Counted from the first letter of the stretch, positions 7,499 to 16,321 are shown. The stretch: DNA of 39,164 nt from Novosphingobium sp. (GCF_030696665.1 NZ_JAUYRV010000020.1:1-39164); one strand, 5' to 3'. Made by a program: numbers and translations. Notes: generated from the sequence alone by a model not told the origin.

Positions 7499-8128
7499 TC
7501 AGGCTGAAAAGAAGACCGGCGGGTTTCCGAGCTTCCAAGGCACGAATTTGGTCATCACAGCGGCGAAAAGCGGCGATCCCAAGTGTGCGGTCAGCCAGTG
7601 TTTGAGGTGGGGCAACGGCTGTTCCGCGAACCATGCGGGATCCACTGCGGCGAACTGACGGACGAACGGCATGATCGCCATGTCGGTCAGACCGGGCGCG
7701 GCGTCGCAGAGCTGGCCATTGGCAGCGAGGCGGGTGTCGAGCTCGCCGAGGAACGCGACGCTAGATGCTCGATGGGACAGCGCATCGCTGCCGTGGCGGT
7801 CAGGATACTTGTAGCGATCCAAATCATGCTTGAATGGGCCGTCGTTGCGCGCGATCAGGGACTCGTCGGTGCGCTTCAGCCAGTGTTCGGGGTCGCTCAG
7901 GGACAGCGCCCAGCGCATCACGTCGAGGCTTTCATCGATCACGCTGCCATCGGACAGGACGAGCACCGGGACCGTGCCCTTGGGCGAGGCTGCGAGCATT
8001 TCTGTGGGCTTGGAGGCTAGCTTTACTTCGCGGAGTTCCACTTGTGTCCCGCTCACCGCCACTGCCAGCCGCGCGCGCATGGCGTAGGGGCAGCGGCGGA
8101 AGCTGTAGAGGATGGGTAGGGCGCTCAG
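7499..8128 (-). CDS. Glutathione S-transferase family protein
   Basis: About 209 residues. The N-terminal thioredoxin fold starts at ILYSFRRCPYAMRARL and contains KGTVPVLVLSDGSVIDES, the cis-Pro and the Glu-Ser that bind glutathione. The C-terminal helical domain ends PWKLGNPPVFF. The start is uncertain. There is no ATG, GTG or TTG between the end of pgeF and the first conserved strand. The best placed codon is a CTG at 8128 whose last two bases open the pgeF stop TGA, implying re-initiation by the terminating ribosome. No Shine-Dalgarno sequence is visible. An upstream in-frame ATG deep inside pgeF gives a nonsense extension. Third gene of a pepN-pgeF-GST string. Confidence 0.85.
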   Translation of the reverse strand: MSALPILYSFRRCPYAMRARLAVAVSGTQVELREVKLASKPTEMLAASPKGTVPVLVLSDGSVIDESLDVMRWALSLSDPEHWLKRTDESLIARNDGPFKHDLDRYKYPDRHGSDALSHRASSVAFLGELDTRLAANGQLCDAAPGLTDMAIMPFVRQFAAVDPAWFAEQPLPHLKHWLTAHLGSPLFAAVMTKFVPWKLGNPPVFFSA

Positions 8129-8886
8129 GCGCGAAGGCCGATCAGCGAGATCTGGCGACCATAGCTCGGCTCGGCCCGGTGGGTGGCGCGGCGGAAGGAG
8201 TAGAACCGGGCCTCCTGCGCATAAGTATCTTCGCCCAGCATGCCGACTTTGGTCAGGCCCGCATCGCGCAGTCGTGAGGCGACGTAGCCTTCGAGGTCGA
8301 ACCATGCGTGGCCTTCGCGGCCCGTGCGGAAGAAGCGTTCGTTTTCCGAAGCTTGTTCAAGGAAGCGGGCTTCGAAGGCGGCGTCCACTTCATAGCTTTT
8401 TTGCGCGATGCACGGGCCGACCACGGCGGCGATGTTGGCGCGAGTCGCTCCCAGCGCTTCCATCGCGGCGATGGTTGCATCGGTGACGCCGGTGAACGCG
8501 CCTTTCCAGCCAGCGTGTGCGGCTCCGATAACGCCTGCTACGCTGTCGCTGAACAGCACCGGGGCGCAGTCTGCGGTCAGCACGCCGAGGACGAGGCCGG
8601 GGCGGTTGGTCACCAGTGCGTCGGCGCGGGGGCGGTCGGCATCGGCCCAAGGATCGGTGACGGTGACGACATCGGGCGAATGGATCTGGTAGCAGACCTG
8701 CAGGGTGCCGCCCGGCAGCACCGCCTCCACCGCGCGACGGCGGTTTTCAGCGGTCAACGCCGGGTCGTCCTCGCTGTAGCTGACGTTGAGGCCCGCAAGC
8801 TCACCTATGCTGACCCCGCCGCGACGGCCGAGGAAGCCGTGCGCCGCGCCCGTCAGCAGGGGGTGAGTCAGCGATTCGACGTTCAT
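8125..8886 (-). CDS. pgeF: Peptidoglycan editing factor / YfiH-type polyphenol oxidase
   Basis: 253-residue protein of the DUF152/YfiH (PgeF) family, known as a multicopper-oxidase-like or purine-nucleoside enzyme and, in E. coli, as a factor that removes mis-incorporated amino acids from peptidoglycan precursors. The zinc/copper site residues are present: His69 in QIHSPDVV, Cys107 in LTADCAPVLF and His124 in AAHAGWKG, plus the later GPCIAQKSYEV and FYSFRRA motifs. The ATG overlaps the pepN stop by 4 nt (ATGA), with GGAAGG about 5 nt before it. The frame is open far upstream through pepN, but this is antiparallel coding artefact, not a longer protein. Confidence 0.92.
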   Translation of the reverse strand: MNVESLTHPLLTGAAHGFLGRRGGVSIGELAGLNVSYSEDDPALTAENRRRAVEAVLPGGTLQVCYQIHSPDVVTVTDPWADADRPRADALVTNRPGLVLGVLTADCAPVLFSDSVAGVIGAAHAGWKGAFTGVTDATIAAMEALGATRANIAAVVGPCIAQKSYEVDAAFEARFLEQASENERFFRTGREGHAWFDLEGYVASRLRDAGLTKVGMLGEDTYAQEARFYSFRRATHRAEPSYGRQISLIGLRA

Positions 8887-11492
8887 CCTTCCAAGCTCTT
8901 GCTCACCTGTTCGCGCACATCGCGCGACAGCGAGGGTTCTGCTGCGATGCGCTCCAGTTCGGCGCGCATCAGGGCTGCGCGGGCTTCGTCGACCTTTTTC
9001 CAGCGGCCGAGGTAGGGCACGAAGCGCGCGGCGACGTTGCCGTTGATCGGGTCCAGTTTCAGGATCAGGTCCGCGATCAGGCGATAGCCTTCGCCGCCTT
9101 CGCGATGGAACGCTTGCGCATTCACCGCATAGGCCATCCACAGTGCGCGGACGCGGTTGGGATTGGTCATCGTGAAATCGGCGTGCTGGCTGAGCGCCTT
9201 GACGTGCTCGGTCACCTTGGGGTTCAGCGATCCGGCCTGCAGCGAGAACCACTTGTCGGTGACCAGCATGTTGCCTTCGAACCGTGCATGGAAATCTGCC
9301 AGAGCGGCTTCCCGTTCGGGCTGGTCGAGGCTGCACAGGACCATCAGTGCGCCCTGGCGGTCGGTCATGTTGGTGGCGGCATCGTATTGCGCCTTGGCGC
9401 GGGCTGCGGCCTCTGCGGGATCGGCGGCGGCGAGATAGACGAGCGCTTGCGTCTTGCACTTGCGCGCGCCGCGTGCGGCGGCTTCGAGGCTGTAGGGGAC
9501 GGCGGAGCAACGGTCGTGCAGCGAGAGCCACTTGGCCTTCAGCGTTTCGCCCAGCCAGCGCTTCAGGCCTTCGCGTTCGGCAAAGATGCGTGTGGGATCG
9601 GCGCGGGTGAGCTGTTCGGCAAGGTAGGCTTCACCCGGCAGGATCAGCAGTTCGCCGCGCATCAGATCGTCGAGCGCGGTATCATCGAGGATCGCGCCCA
9701 TCGCTGCGCCGATAGCATCGCGAGAAGCGTCGCGGTCCTCAAGTGTGCCTGCGACCGCGCCGACCAAGTAGCGCACGATCAGCTGCTGCATCGCCTCATA
9801 ACGGGCGAAGGGGTCATCGTCGTGCTGGGCAAGGAAAACGAGATCTGCGGTGGTGACGGGCGCAACCACTTCGACCGGGGCGGAAAAACCGCGATTGATC
9901 GAGAGGACGGGGAGCGCCTCGAACCCTTCGAACGTGAAGGTCTGCTCGGCTTCGGTCAGCACCAGCAGTTCCTCGCCGCGATGGATGGCTGCGGCGCGGT
10001 CGAACAGCGCGGTACGCAGCGGAATGACCATCGGCTGCTTGACCGGCTGGCCGGGGGTGGGAGCCATGCTCTGCGTCAACGTGAGCGTAAGCGTGGTGCG
10101 TTCCAGCGCCATCGTGACGGTGACCTTGGGCGTCCCTGCCTGCTCGTACCAGCGGCGGAACTGGGCGAGGTCCAGCCCTACGCCATCCTCGATGGCCTTG
10201 ACGAAGTCCTCGCAAGTGGCCGCTTCGCCATCGTGCCGGTCGAAATAGAGCGTGGTGCCTTTCAGGAACCGCTCCATGCCTGCCAACACGGTCATCATGC
10301 GGATGACTTCGGCACCCTTGTTATAGACAGTGGCGGTATAGAAGTTGCTGATTTCCTGATAGGAATCGGGGCGGATCGGGTGGGCGAGGGGGCCGGAATC
10401 CTCGGGGAACTGGACGGCACGCAGGATGCGCACGTCCTCGATCCGCTTGACCGGGGGCGATCCGCGATCTGCGCTGAACTGCTGGTCGCGCAGCACGGTG
10501 AAGCCTTCCTTGAGGCTTAGCTGGAACCAGTCGCGGCAGGTGACGCGGTTGCCTGACCAGTTGTGGAAGTATTCGTGCGCGACCACGCCTTCGATGGCAT
10601 CGTAATCGCCATCGGTGGCGGTTTCTGGATCGGCCAGAATGTAGCGCGTGTTGAAGACGTTGAGGCCCTTGTTCTCCATCGCGCCTGCGTTGAAATCACT
10701 GACCGCCACGATGTTGAAATCATCGAGATCGTATTCGCGGCCATAAACCTGCTCGTCCCACTGCATCGATGCGATGAGTGAGCGCATGGCGTGGTCGGTG
10801 CGGGCTTCGTCTCCCGGGCGGACGAGAATCGCAAGGTTCACCTTGCGGCCGGACATGGTGGTGAAGCTGTCCCGGTTGGCCACCAGTTCACCCGCCACCA
10901 GTGCGAAGAGGTACGAAGGCTTGGGCCACGGATCGTGCCATTCGGCCCAGTGCGTGCCATCGGCACCGTCACCGCTGGCGGTGGGGTTGCCGTTGGAGAG
11001 CAGGACTGGGAACTGCGCCTTGTCTCCGCTCATCCGCACCGAATAGACCGAGAGTACATCGGGCCGATCAGGGAAGAAGGTGATGCGGCGGAAACCCTCG
11101 GCCTCGCACTGGGTGCAGAGCAGACCATTGGAGGCGTAGAGGCCGGACAGCTGGGTGTTGGCAGTCGGGTCGATCAGCGTTTCGATGCCGACATCGTGCG
11201 CATCGCTGGGAAGGGCGATCACGAGGTCCGTGCCTTCCATGTGCCAATCGTTGTGGGCATGGCCATCGACCGTGACTGCCGTGGCCTCGATCGCTTCGCC
11301 ATTGAGGCGCAGCTGTGCCGTGCCTGACCCTGCCGGGTTCTTGGCCACTTTCAGCGTGGCCAGCACGCGTGTGGCATTGAGCGACAGCGCGAAATCCAGC
11401 GCGATTTCCGGCACCAGCCATTCGGGCGGGCGATAATCCGCGCGGTTGATGACAACTGGGGCGATGACGGGCGAGCCGGAGAGATCGTTCAT
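8883..11492 (-). CDS. pepN: Aminopeptidase N (family M1)
   Basis: 869-residue zinc aminopeptidase that removes N-terminal residues from peptides in the cytoplasm; length matches E. coli PepN. The exopeptidase motif GAMEN is at residues 270-274. The zinc motif HEYFH is at 306-310 with the third ligand Glu329 in LSLKEG, the exact HExxH-x18-E spacing. The N-terminal beta domain, catalytic thermolysin-like domain, small beta domain and C-terminal helical superhelix are all present. It heads the coupled string pepN-pgeF-GST. It is divergent from an SDR gene; the two starts are 55 nt apart. Confidence 0.96.
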   Translation of the reverse strand: MNDLSGSPVIAPVVINRADYRPPEWLVPEIALDFALSLNATRVLATLKVAKNPAGSGTAQLRLNGEAIEATAVTVDGHAHNDWHMEGTDLVIALPSDAHDVGIETLIDPTANTQLSGLYASNGLLCTQCEAEGFRRITFFPDRPDVLSVYSVRMSGDKAQFPVLLSNGNPTASGDGADGTHWAEWHDPWPKPSYLFALVAGELVANRDSFTTMSGRKVNLAILVRPGDEARTDHAMRSLIASMQWDEQVYGREYDLDDFNIVAVSDFNAGAMENKGLNVFNTRYILADPETATDGDYDAIEGVVAHEYFHNWSGNRVTCRDWFQLSLKEGFTVLRDQQFSADRGSPPVKRIEDVRILRAVQFPEDSGPLAHPIRPDSYQEISNFYTATVYNKGAEVIRMMTVLAGMERFLKGTTLYFDRHDGEAATCEDFVKAIEDGVGLDLAQFRRWYEQAGTPKVTVTMALERTTLTLTLTQSMAPTPGQPVKQPMVIPLRTALFDRAAAIHRGEELLVLTEAEQTFTFEGFEALPVLSINRGFSAPVEVVAPVTTADLVFLAQHDDDPFARYEAMQQLIVRYLVGAVAGTLEDRDASRDAIGAAMGAILDDTALDDLMRGELLILPGEAYLAEQLTRADPTRIFAEREGLKRWLGETLKAKWLSLHDRCSAVPYSLEAAARGARKCKTQALVYLAAADPAEAAARAKAQYDAATNMTDRQGALMVLCSLDQPEREAALADFHARFEGNMLVTDKWFSLQAGSLNPKVTEHVKALSQHADFTMTNPNRVRALWMAYAVNAQAFHREGGEGYRLIADLILKLDPINGNVAARFVPYLGRWKKVDEARAALMRAELERIAAEPSLSRDVREQVSKSLEG

Positions 11493-11547
11493 GGCACTGA
11501 CTTAGGAACTGGTGCGCAATGCGGCAATCGCGGTTATGGTACATTTC

Positions 11548-12396
11548 ATGGGAAACATGCTGATCTTCGGAATGGGCTACACGTCGCAAGTTGTGGCGCA
11601 GCGGTTGCGGGCGCTAGGCTGGACCGTGCGCGGCACTGGCAGCGCGGGCGACATTGCCTTTGATGACCGGCCCGCCGTGGAAGCGGCGCTGGCCAAGGCG
11701 ACGCACGTGATGTCTTCGGTCCCGCCTTCGCGTGAAGGCGGCGATCCGGTGTTGCAGACATATGGCAAGGACATTGCCGCAGCGTGGCTGGCGTGGATTG
11801 GCTACCTGTCCTCGACCGGCGTCTATGGCGATGCTGGCGGAGCGTGGGTGGATGAAAGCGCCGCCGTCGGCACCGGGCGGCGGTCAGCGCGGACGCAGGC
11901 AGACCTCGATTGGCGGGCACTTTCGGAAAGAACGCGCGTATTCCGCCTGCCCGGTATTTACGGGCCGGGGCGGAGCGCGCTGGATCGCGTGGCGCACGGC
12001 AAGGCGCATCGCATCGCCATTCCCGATCAGGTGTTCAGCCGGGTGCATGTGGAAGACATCGCCAGCGGGGTGATCTCCGGATTTGCAGGACCGGGGGGCG
12101 TCTACAATCTGTCGGACGACCTGCCGTGCAGCCAGAATGAAGTGATCGATGAAGCGGCGCGGCTGCTGGGGGTTGCGCCGCCGCCGATGCAATCGCTCGA
12201 GGAGGCACAGTTATCACCAATGGCGCTGGCGTTCTATGCCGAGAACCGGCGTGTGGCGAATGGCAAGGCCAAGCGTGTGCTGGGGTGGAAGCCCGCTTTC
12301 CCGACTTATCGCGAGGGGTTGCGCGCCTTGAGGGCCAGCACAAGGCCGAGCATGGCCAGCGCCGATCCGGCTAGCGCCAGCATCGACCAGCGATAG
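11548..12396 (+). CDS. Atypical SDR / NAD(P)-binding epimerase-like protein
   Basis: 282 residues, a Rossmann-fold protein of the atypical short-chain dehydrogenase group resembling YeeZ. The N terminus MLIFGMGYTSQVVAQRL carries the nucleotide-binding loop GxGxxS instead of the classical GxxGxxG. YLSSTGVYGD is the active-site strand, without the YxxxK pair of classical SDRs; FRLPGIYGPGRS and the C-terminal LGWKPAFPTYREGL are typical of the group. The reaction is unknown. The ATG at 11548 opens the Rossmann strand; the frame extends 12 codons upstream without a better start. The last 20 or so residues (Arg/Ser/Ala-rich) are encoded on the strand opposite the EamA gene's end and do not look like a conserved tail. 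Confidence 0.85.
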   Translation: MGNMLIFGMGYTSQVVAQRLRALGWTVRGTGSAGDIAFDDRPAVEAALAKATHVMSSVPPSREGGDPVLQTYGKDIAAAWLAWIGYLSSTGVYGDAGGAWVDESAAVGTGRRSARTQADLDWRALSERTRVFRLPGIYGPGRSALDRVAHGKAHRIAIPDQVFSRVHVEDIASGVISGFAGPGGVYNLSDDLPCSQNEVIDEAARLLGVAPPPMQSLEEAQLSPMALAFYAENRRVANGKAKRVLGWKPAFPTYREGLRALRASTRPSMASADPASASIDQR

Positions 12397-13244
12397 CCTT
12401 CGAACAGCGTCGAGAGCAGCATGGCGACGACTGGCACCAGCACTCCGTTGTAGGCGCCACGCCCAGCACCGAGGCGCTGGAGCAGGCGGAAATAGAGCGG
12501 GAAGGTGACGACCGAGCCGACGATGCCAAGGTAGAGCACGCCGAAGACATAGCCGGGGCGCATGTCGAACTGGGGTGGGCCTTCCACAGCCCATGCAAAG
12601 GCCCCGTCAATCAGCGCGCCGATCAGCATTCCCCATGCCAGCATCGGGATCATCGGCACATTCCGTGCAGCTGAACTGGCCTGCAGCACATTCGCAGACG
12701 ATGCGCTGAACAGCGCGGCGGTGGTGAGCGCGATGCCGGTGAGCACTTGGCCTTCGGGCGGGGCCATGCGGTATTCGTGCAGCAGTAGCAGCGCGATGCC
12801 TGCGCCTGCGACGGCCGATCCGCCGATGAAGCCGCGCGTTACCGGCTGCTTGAGCACCGCCCACGCCAGCAACGCGTTGGGCACAACCAGCAATGCGAAG
12901 AACACTGCCACGATCCCCGATGTCAGGTGCGTTTCAGCGCGATAGACGAATTGGAAGTTCATCACGAACTGCAACAGGCCCAGCAGCGCGGCGACTTTCA
13001 GCCCAGTGGCCGAAATGCGGAGGGATTCGCGCCGGAACAGCGCCAGCGCGCCCATGCCGATGGCGGCTGTGACGAAGCGCCATGTGACCGACCAGCTAGG
13101 CGGCACCGTGCCGATCTGGTCCTTGATCACCAGCCAGGTTGACCCCCAGATCAGCGCGACGAGCAGGAACGGCCCTGCGACGCTCCATTGCCAGAATTTT
13201 GCCTGACCTGGAAGTTCTGGCCCGGGCAATTCGGGGTCGCTCAT
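12306..13244 (-). CDS. EamA/RhaT-family (DMT) transporter
   Basis: 312-residue inner-membrane protein with two EamA repeats and about ten hydrophobic helices, starting FLLVALIWGSTWLVIK and including the repeat-2 equivalents YVFGVLYLGIVGSVVTF and YNGVLVPVVAMLLS. Family members export metabolites or amino acids in exchange with protons; the substrate here is unknown. The ATG at 13244 overlaps the stop of the threonine aldolase gene by 4 nt (ATGA), so the two are coupled. Coupling to an enzyme of threonine/glycine metabolism suggests amino-acid efflux, which is inference. Its 3' end overlaps the convergent SDR gene by 91 nt. Confidence 0.9.
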   Translation of the reverse strand: MSDPELPGPELPGQAKFWQWSVAGPFLLVALIWGSTWLVIKDQIGTVPPSWSVTWRFVTAAIGMGALALFRRESLRISATGLKVAALLGLLQFVMNFQFVYRAETHLTSGIVAVFFALLVVPNALLAWAVLKQPVTRGFIGGSAVAGAGIALLLLHEYRMAPPEGQVLTGIALTTAALFSASSANVLQASSAARNVPMIPMLAWGMLIGALIDGAFAWAVEGPPQFDMRPGYVFGVLYLGIVGSVVTFPLYFRLLQRLGAGRGAYNGVLVPVVAMLLSTLFEGYRWSMLALAGSALAMLGLVLALKARNPSR

Positions 13245-14257
13245 AGTGCGGCAATCGCGCGCGCGAGGGCCGAGACTTGGGCCGGATCGCTGTTCCATGC
13301 GGTAACGAACCGCGCTGCGCCGGGAGCGTCTGCCGGAGCGGTCCAGTCGTAGAAATCAAAGCCTTGGGCGCGAAGGATGTCCTGTTCTGCGGGAGAGAGG
13401 ACCACGAACAACTCGTTGGCTTCAACCGGATGGAACAGGCGTTCACCACAGGCACTGGCGATTTCCCGCGCGGCGGCATTGGCGGCGCGGGCATTGTCCA
13501 GCCACAGATCGCCCTCAATCATCGCGAGCACTTGCGCGGCAAGATAGCGGCCCTTCGATTGCAGGTGCCCGGCGCGCTTGCGGCGATACCGCACCACATC
13601 GGCCAGCTCCATGTCGAAGAACACCAGCGCTTCGGCGTTCATCCCGCCATTCTTGACGCAGCCGAAGGTCAGCACATCGACGCCTGCCTGCGCGGTTACT
13701 TCGGCAGGGTGGCAGCCCAGATGCGCCACGGCATTGGCAAAGCGCGCGCCGTCCATATGCAGGCCAAGGCCGCGCCCCTGCGCCAGCGAGCCGATGCGGG
13801 CGATTTCCTCTGGCGTGTAGACACGGCCATATTCGGTGGCCTGCGTGATCGAGATGGCGTGGGGCTGCACCTGATGCACGTCGTTGCGGATCGGATCGAT
13901 CACGGCGGCGATGGCATCGGGCGTCAGCTTCGCGCCTCCACCATCGGCCAGCATCAGCTTTGCGCCGTGGGTGTAGAAGCCGGGCGCGCCGCCTTCGTCC
14001 ATCTCGATATGCGCCTCGCGGTGGCAAACCACGCCGCCGTGGGGCGGGACCATCGCGGCCAGCGCAAGGCAGTTGGCGGCGGTGCCGGTGGCGACCCACA
14101 GGGCGGCGCATTCGGTGCCGAACAGATCGGAGAAGGCATCGTCCATGCGGCGGGACAGCGCATCGCCGTCATACCCCGCATCGGGCGCATCGGCGGCGTG
14201 CATGGCGTCCCACACGCGGGGGTGGACAGCGGCGGCGTTGTCGGAGAAAAATTTCAT
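13241..14257 (-). CDS. ltaE: Low-specificity L-threonine aldolase
   Basis: 338-residue PLP enzyme of fold type I, beta-eliminating lyase/threonine aldolase family. It splits L-threonine or allo-threonine to glycine and acetaldehyde. Visible landmarks: N-terminal FFSDNAAAVHP, VATGTAANCLAL (phosphate-binding loop), CHREAHIEMDEGG, the PLP-ring Asp169 in HMDGARFANA, and the Schiff-base Lys202 in LTFGCVKNGGMNAEA. The C-terminal small domain is complete. It is the first gene of a two-gene unit with the EamA transporter and is divergent from a GNAT gene with a 65-nt spacer. The exact amino-acid specificity cannot be read from sequence. Confidence 0.92.
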   Translation of the reverse strand: MKFFSDNAAAVHPRVWDAMHAADAPDAGYDGDALSRRMDDAFSDLFGTECAALWVATGTAANCLALAAMVPPHGGVVCHREAHIEMDEGGAPGFYTHGAKLMLADGGGAKLTPDAIAAVIDPIRNDVHQVQPHAISITQATEYGRVYTPEEIARIGSLAQGRGLGLHMDGARFANAVAHLGCHPAEVTAQAGVDVLTFGCVKNGGMNAEALVFFDMELADVVRYRRKRAGHLQSKGRYLAAQVLAMIEGDLWLDNARAANAAAREIASACGERLFHPVEANELFVVLSPAEQDILRAQGFDFYDWTAPADAPGAARFVTAWNSDPAQVSALARAIAAL

Positions 14258-14322
14258 TGGAAACCGCCATGTGGCCCGGCGCGTTTCCGGTCAAGCAGTC
14301 ACAAAAGCCCAAGGAACAAAGC

Positions 14323-14613
14323 ATGTCGGATATTGCTATCACTCATCTGGATCAGGGCGCGCGCGGCGAATATCACGCGAAAGTGGAAGGCAGCGAAGCG
14401 ATTGGACGGCTGACGTATCAGCGGAGCGGCGATGTGGTGGTGGCAGACCACACGCTGGTGCCGACGGAGATCGGTGGACGCGGCGTGGCGGGTGAATTGG
14501 TCAAGGCGCTGATCGCAGATGCGCGCATGTATGGGTTCAAGATCGTTCCGCAGTGCAGCTATATCGAAGCGGCGTTCAAGCGGCATCCGGAATGGGCGGA
14601 CCTTCGCGCTTAA
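14323..14613 (+). CDS. Small GNAT-fold N-acetyltransferase (YjdJ-like)
   Basis: 96 residues, a minimal GNAT fold of the Acetyltransf_CG type (PF14542-like). Strands GRLTYQRSGDVVVADHTLVP lead to the acetyl-CoA loop EIGGRGVAGELVKALI, and the end has the conserved IVPQCSYIEAAFKRHPEWADL region with Cys and Tyr. Proteins of this type are short, single-domain and of unknown substrate. The ATG has AAGGAAC 6 nt upstream. The longer upstream open frame is antisense to ltaE and was discarded. It runs convergent to the CZB gene; their stop codons overlap at 14610-14613. Confidence 0.88.
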   Translation: MSDIAITHLDQGARGEYHAKVEGSEAIGRLTYQRSGDVVVADHTLVPTEIGGRGVAGELVKALIADARMYGFKIVPQCSYIEAAFKRHPEWADLRA

Positions 14614-14990
14614 GCGGCGATGCGCAGCTCGCTTTTCCACTTCAACAAGGCGCGCACCAGCTTTTCCGACACTTCCGTGAACGGGCCTTCGAGTGCGGCA
14701 TTGGCTGCAGCGCCACTGCCGCCCAATGCAAGTTGCAAGACTTTGCCCGCTTCACGGTGAAAATCTGCGTGGACGCGGCCGATCACCGTATGAGGCACGG
14801 TGCTGCGGTGGCTTGGGTCGAAGGCCGGGTCATGCAGCCATTGTCCGAACTTGCAATTGCAATCGCCCGAGGCCTGCGGGACCGTCATATCACTGCGTCC
14901 CGACCGGATGGCAGAGCGCAATTGCATCTTCCAAAGGCCATGCGCCCCGATGGCGTTATCAATCTGGGCGACGAGTTGAGCGTTCGACAC
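14610..14990 (-). CDS. Stand-alone CZB (chemoreceptor zinc-binding) domain protein
   Basis: 126-residue protein that is almost entirely a CZB domain. The 3-His/1-Cys zinc site is visible: His17 in GAHGLWKMQL, Cys46 in CKFGQWL, His74 and His78 in RVHADFHREAG. CZB domains normally sit at the end of chemoreceptors or diguanylate cyclases and sense zinc or hypochlorite through the Cys. Here the domain is alone. I chose the GTG at 14990, with AAGGAGG 8 nt upstream; the earlier GTG at 15008 would place that site inside the gene. A PAS-HWE histidine kinase lies 131 nt upstream on the same strand, so a sensor-kinase pair is possible. Confidence 0.85.
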   Translation of the reverse strand: MSNAQLVAQIDNAIGAHGLWKMQLRSAIRSGRSDMTVPQASGDCNCKFGQWLHDPAFDPSHRSTVPHTVIGRVHADFHREAGKVLQLALGGSGAAANAALEGPFTEVSEKLVRALLKWKSELRIAA

Positions 14991-15121
14991 TTTGCGACCT
15001 CCTTGCACACGGGGCGTTGACGTTGTGCGGATCTAGGCAGATCGGGCAAAGAACGCGTGGGTTGTTGCATCGGAAGACTACGTATCTTCCAGCCCATTTC
15101 GCCGACATCGCGCTAGCGTGG

Positions 15122-16099
15122 TCAATCCTGCTGCAAAGGCAGCGTCAGCGTGGCGACCAGCCCGCTTTCGTTCCACGCAATGTCGAAGGTGCCTCCTCGG
15201 GCCTTGCAGATTCTTTCGATCAGCGAAAGGCCCTGTCCCCCCTCGCGCGACTTTGCGACGGGTGGGCGTCCCGTGGTTTCGCGCCATTTGATAAGAAGGT
15301 GCTCGTCGCCCAGCTCGGGATGAGGGGTCGCGGCCAGGTCAATCGCCCCACCGTGGCCAATAGCGCCATGTTTGGTCGAATTGACGGCAAGTTCGCCTAC
15401 TACCAGCGAAATGGCATCGGCGATGCCACGCGATATGGCGTGATTGCCTGCGCACTCCAGCCTGACAATCGGACCATCGGCATCGCGGAAGGGCGAAATC
15501 AGTGTGGCGAGCAAGTCTGCAAGATCGGTTTCTTCGCTGCCGCCATCGAAGAGGGTCTGCGCGGTGGCAAGGGCGGAGATGCGCGACACCATCTCGTCGG
15601 CAAATGTAGAATTGTGCTCATCCCCGCGCGAAAGCGAGCGGAGCAAAGCGCAAACCATCGCAAAGCTGTTCTTCAGCCGATGGCGCATTTCCTCCAACAG
15701 GACTTTCAATGCCTCGCGGTCGGCGTGCAACTGGCTCACATCGCGTGAGACCGAGATGTAGCCAGCCGGCGCACCGTCGGGTGCCATTACTGCCGAGATG
15801 CTCACTTCCCACCAGCGCGGTGATCCCTTTGCAGTTGGGCAAAAAGCTTCAAGGCGCGCAACGCGGCCAGCAGTGGCATCGGACAGGGCAGAGCGAATCA
15901 ATGCGCGCGATTCGTCTGGCCAGAAAGTGGCCCACTCCTTGCCGTTCAGCAGTTCGGGCTCATCAATTTCCATCGCGCACAAGCCATTGGGATTCATCCA
16001 CAACAGTTCGCCCGACGGGCCGATCAGCTTTACGCAATCGGTGCTTTGTTCAAGCACACGCGAAAGGCTTTCTGGAGAAAGTTCAGCTCTGGACAGCAT
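15122..16099 (-). CDS. PAS domain HWE-family sensor histidine kinase
   Basis: 325 residues, cytosolic, no membrane segment. A PAS domain spans residues 10-125 (KLIGPSGELLWMNPNG, WEVSISAVMAPDGAPAGYISVSRD). The transmitter follows: phosphoacceptor His140 in EEMRHRLKNSFAMV, N-box ELAVNSTKHGA at 236-246, the diagnostic WxE at Trp272-Glu274 (KWRETTGR) and G-box GGQGLSLIERI. These define the HWE kinases of alphaproteobacteria, which often feed the general stress or light responses through PhyR-like regulators. No response regulator is adjacent. The start has no strong Shine-Dalgarno sequence. It is the gene before the CZB protein and downstream of tRNA-Thr on the same strand. Confidence 0.92.
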   Translation of the reverse strand: MLSRAELSPESLSRVLEQSTDCVKLIGPSGELLWMNPNGLCAMEIDEPELLNGKEWATFWPDESRALIRSALSDATAGRVARLEAFCPTAKGSPRWWEVSISAVMAPDGAPAGYISVSRDVSQLHADREALKVLLEEMRHRLKNSFAMVCALLRSLSRGDEHNSTFADEMVSRISALATAQTLFDGGSEETDLADLLATLISPFRDADGPIVRLECAGNHAISRGIADAISLVVGELAVNSTKHGAIGHGGAIDLAATPHPELGDEHLLIKWRETTGRPPVAKSREGGQGLSLIERICKARGGTFDIAWNESGLVATLTLPLQQD

Positions 16100-16246
16100 G
16101 GCCCAATCTTAGGTGCGAAAGGCAATGCTTGAAAGCGCGATCCGGCAAATCGTTCCGCATTACGCCAAACTGGGGCAGATCCGGGAAGCCCACGCCTCAA
16201 GCTGACGGCGTTGTCGGCCGGTCTTGCTGACGAAGGGAAGAGGAAA

Positions 16247-16321
<75 letters not shown>

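Noticed and set aside
8887..9531. Long N-terminal extension of pgeF into pepN
   Set aside because: Arg/Pro-rich nonsense from another frame of pepN; the ATGA overlap with GGAAGG and family length fix the start at 8886.
9105..10520. 471-codon plus-strand open frame opposite pepN
   Set aside because: Composition is that of a GC-skewed antisense frame; pepN motifs on the other strand are complete.
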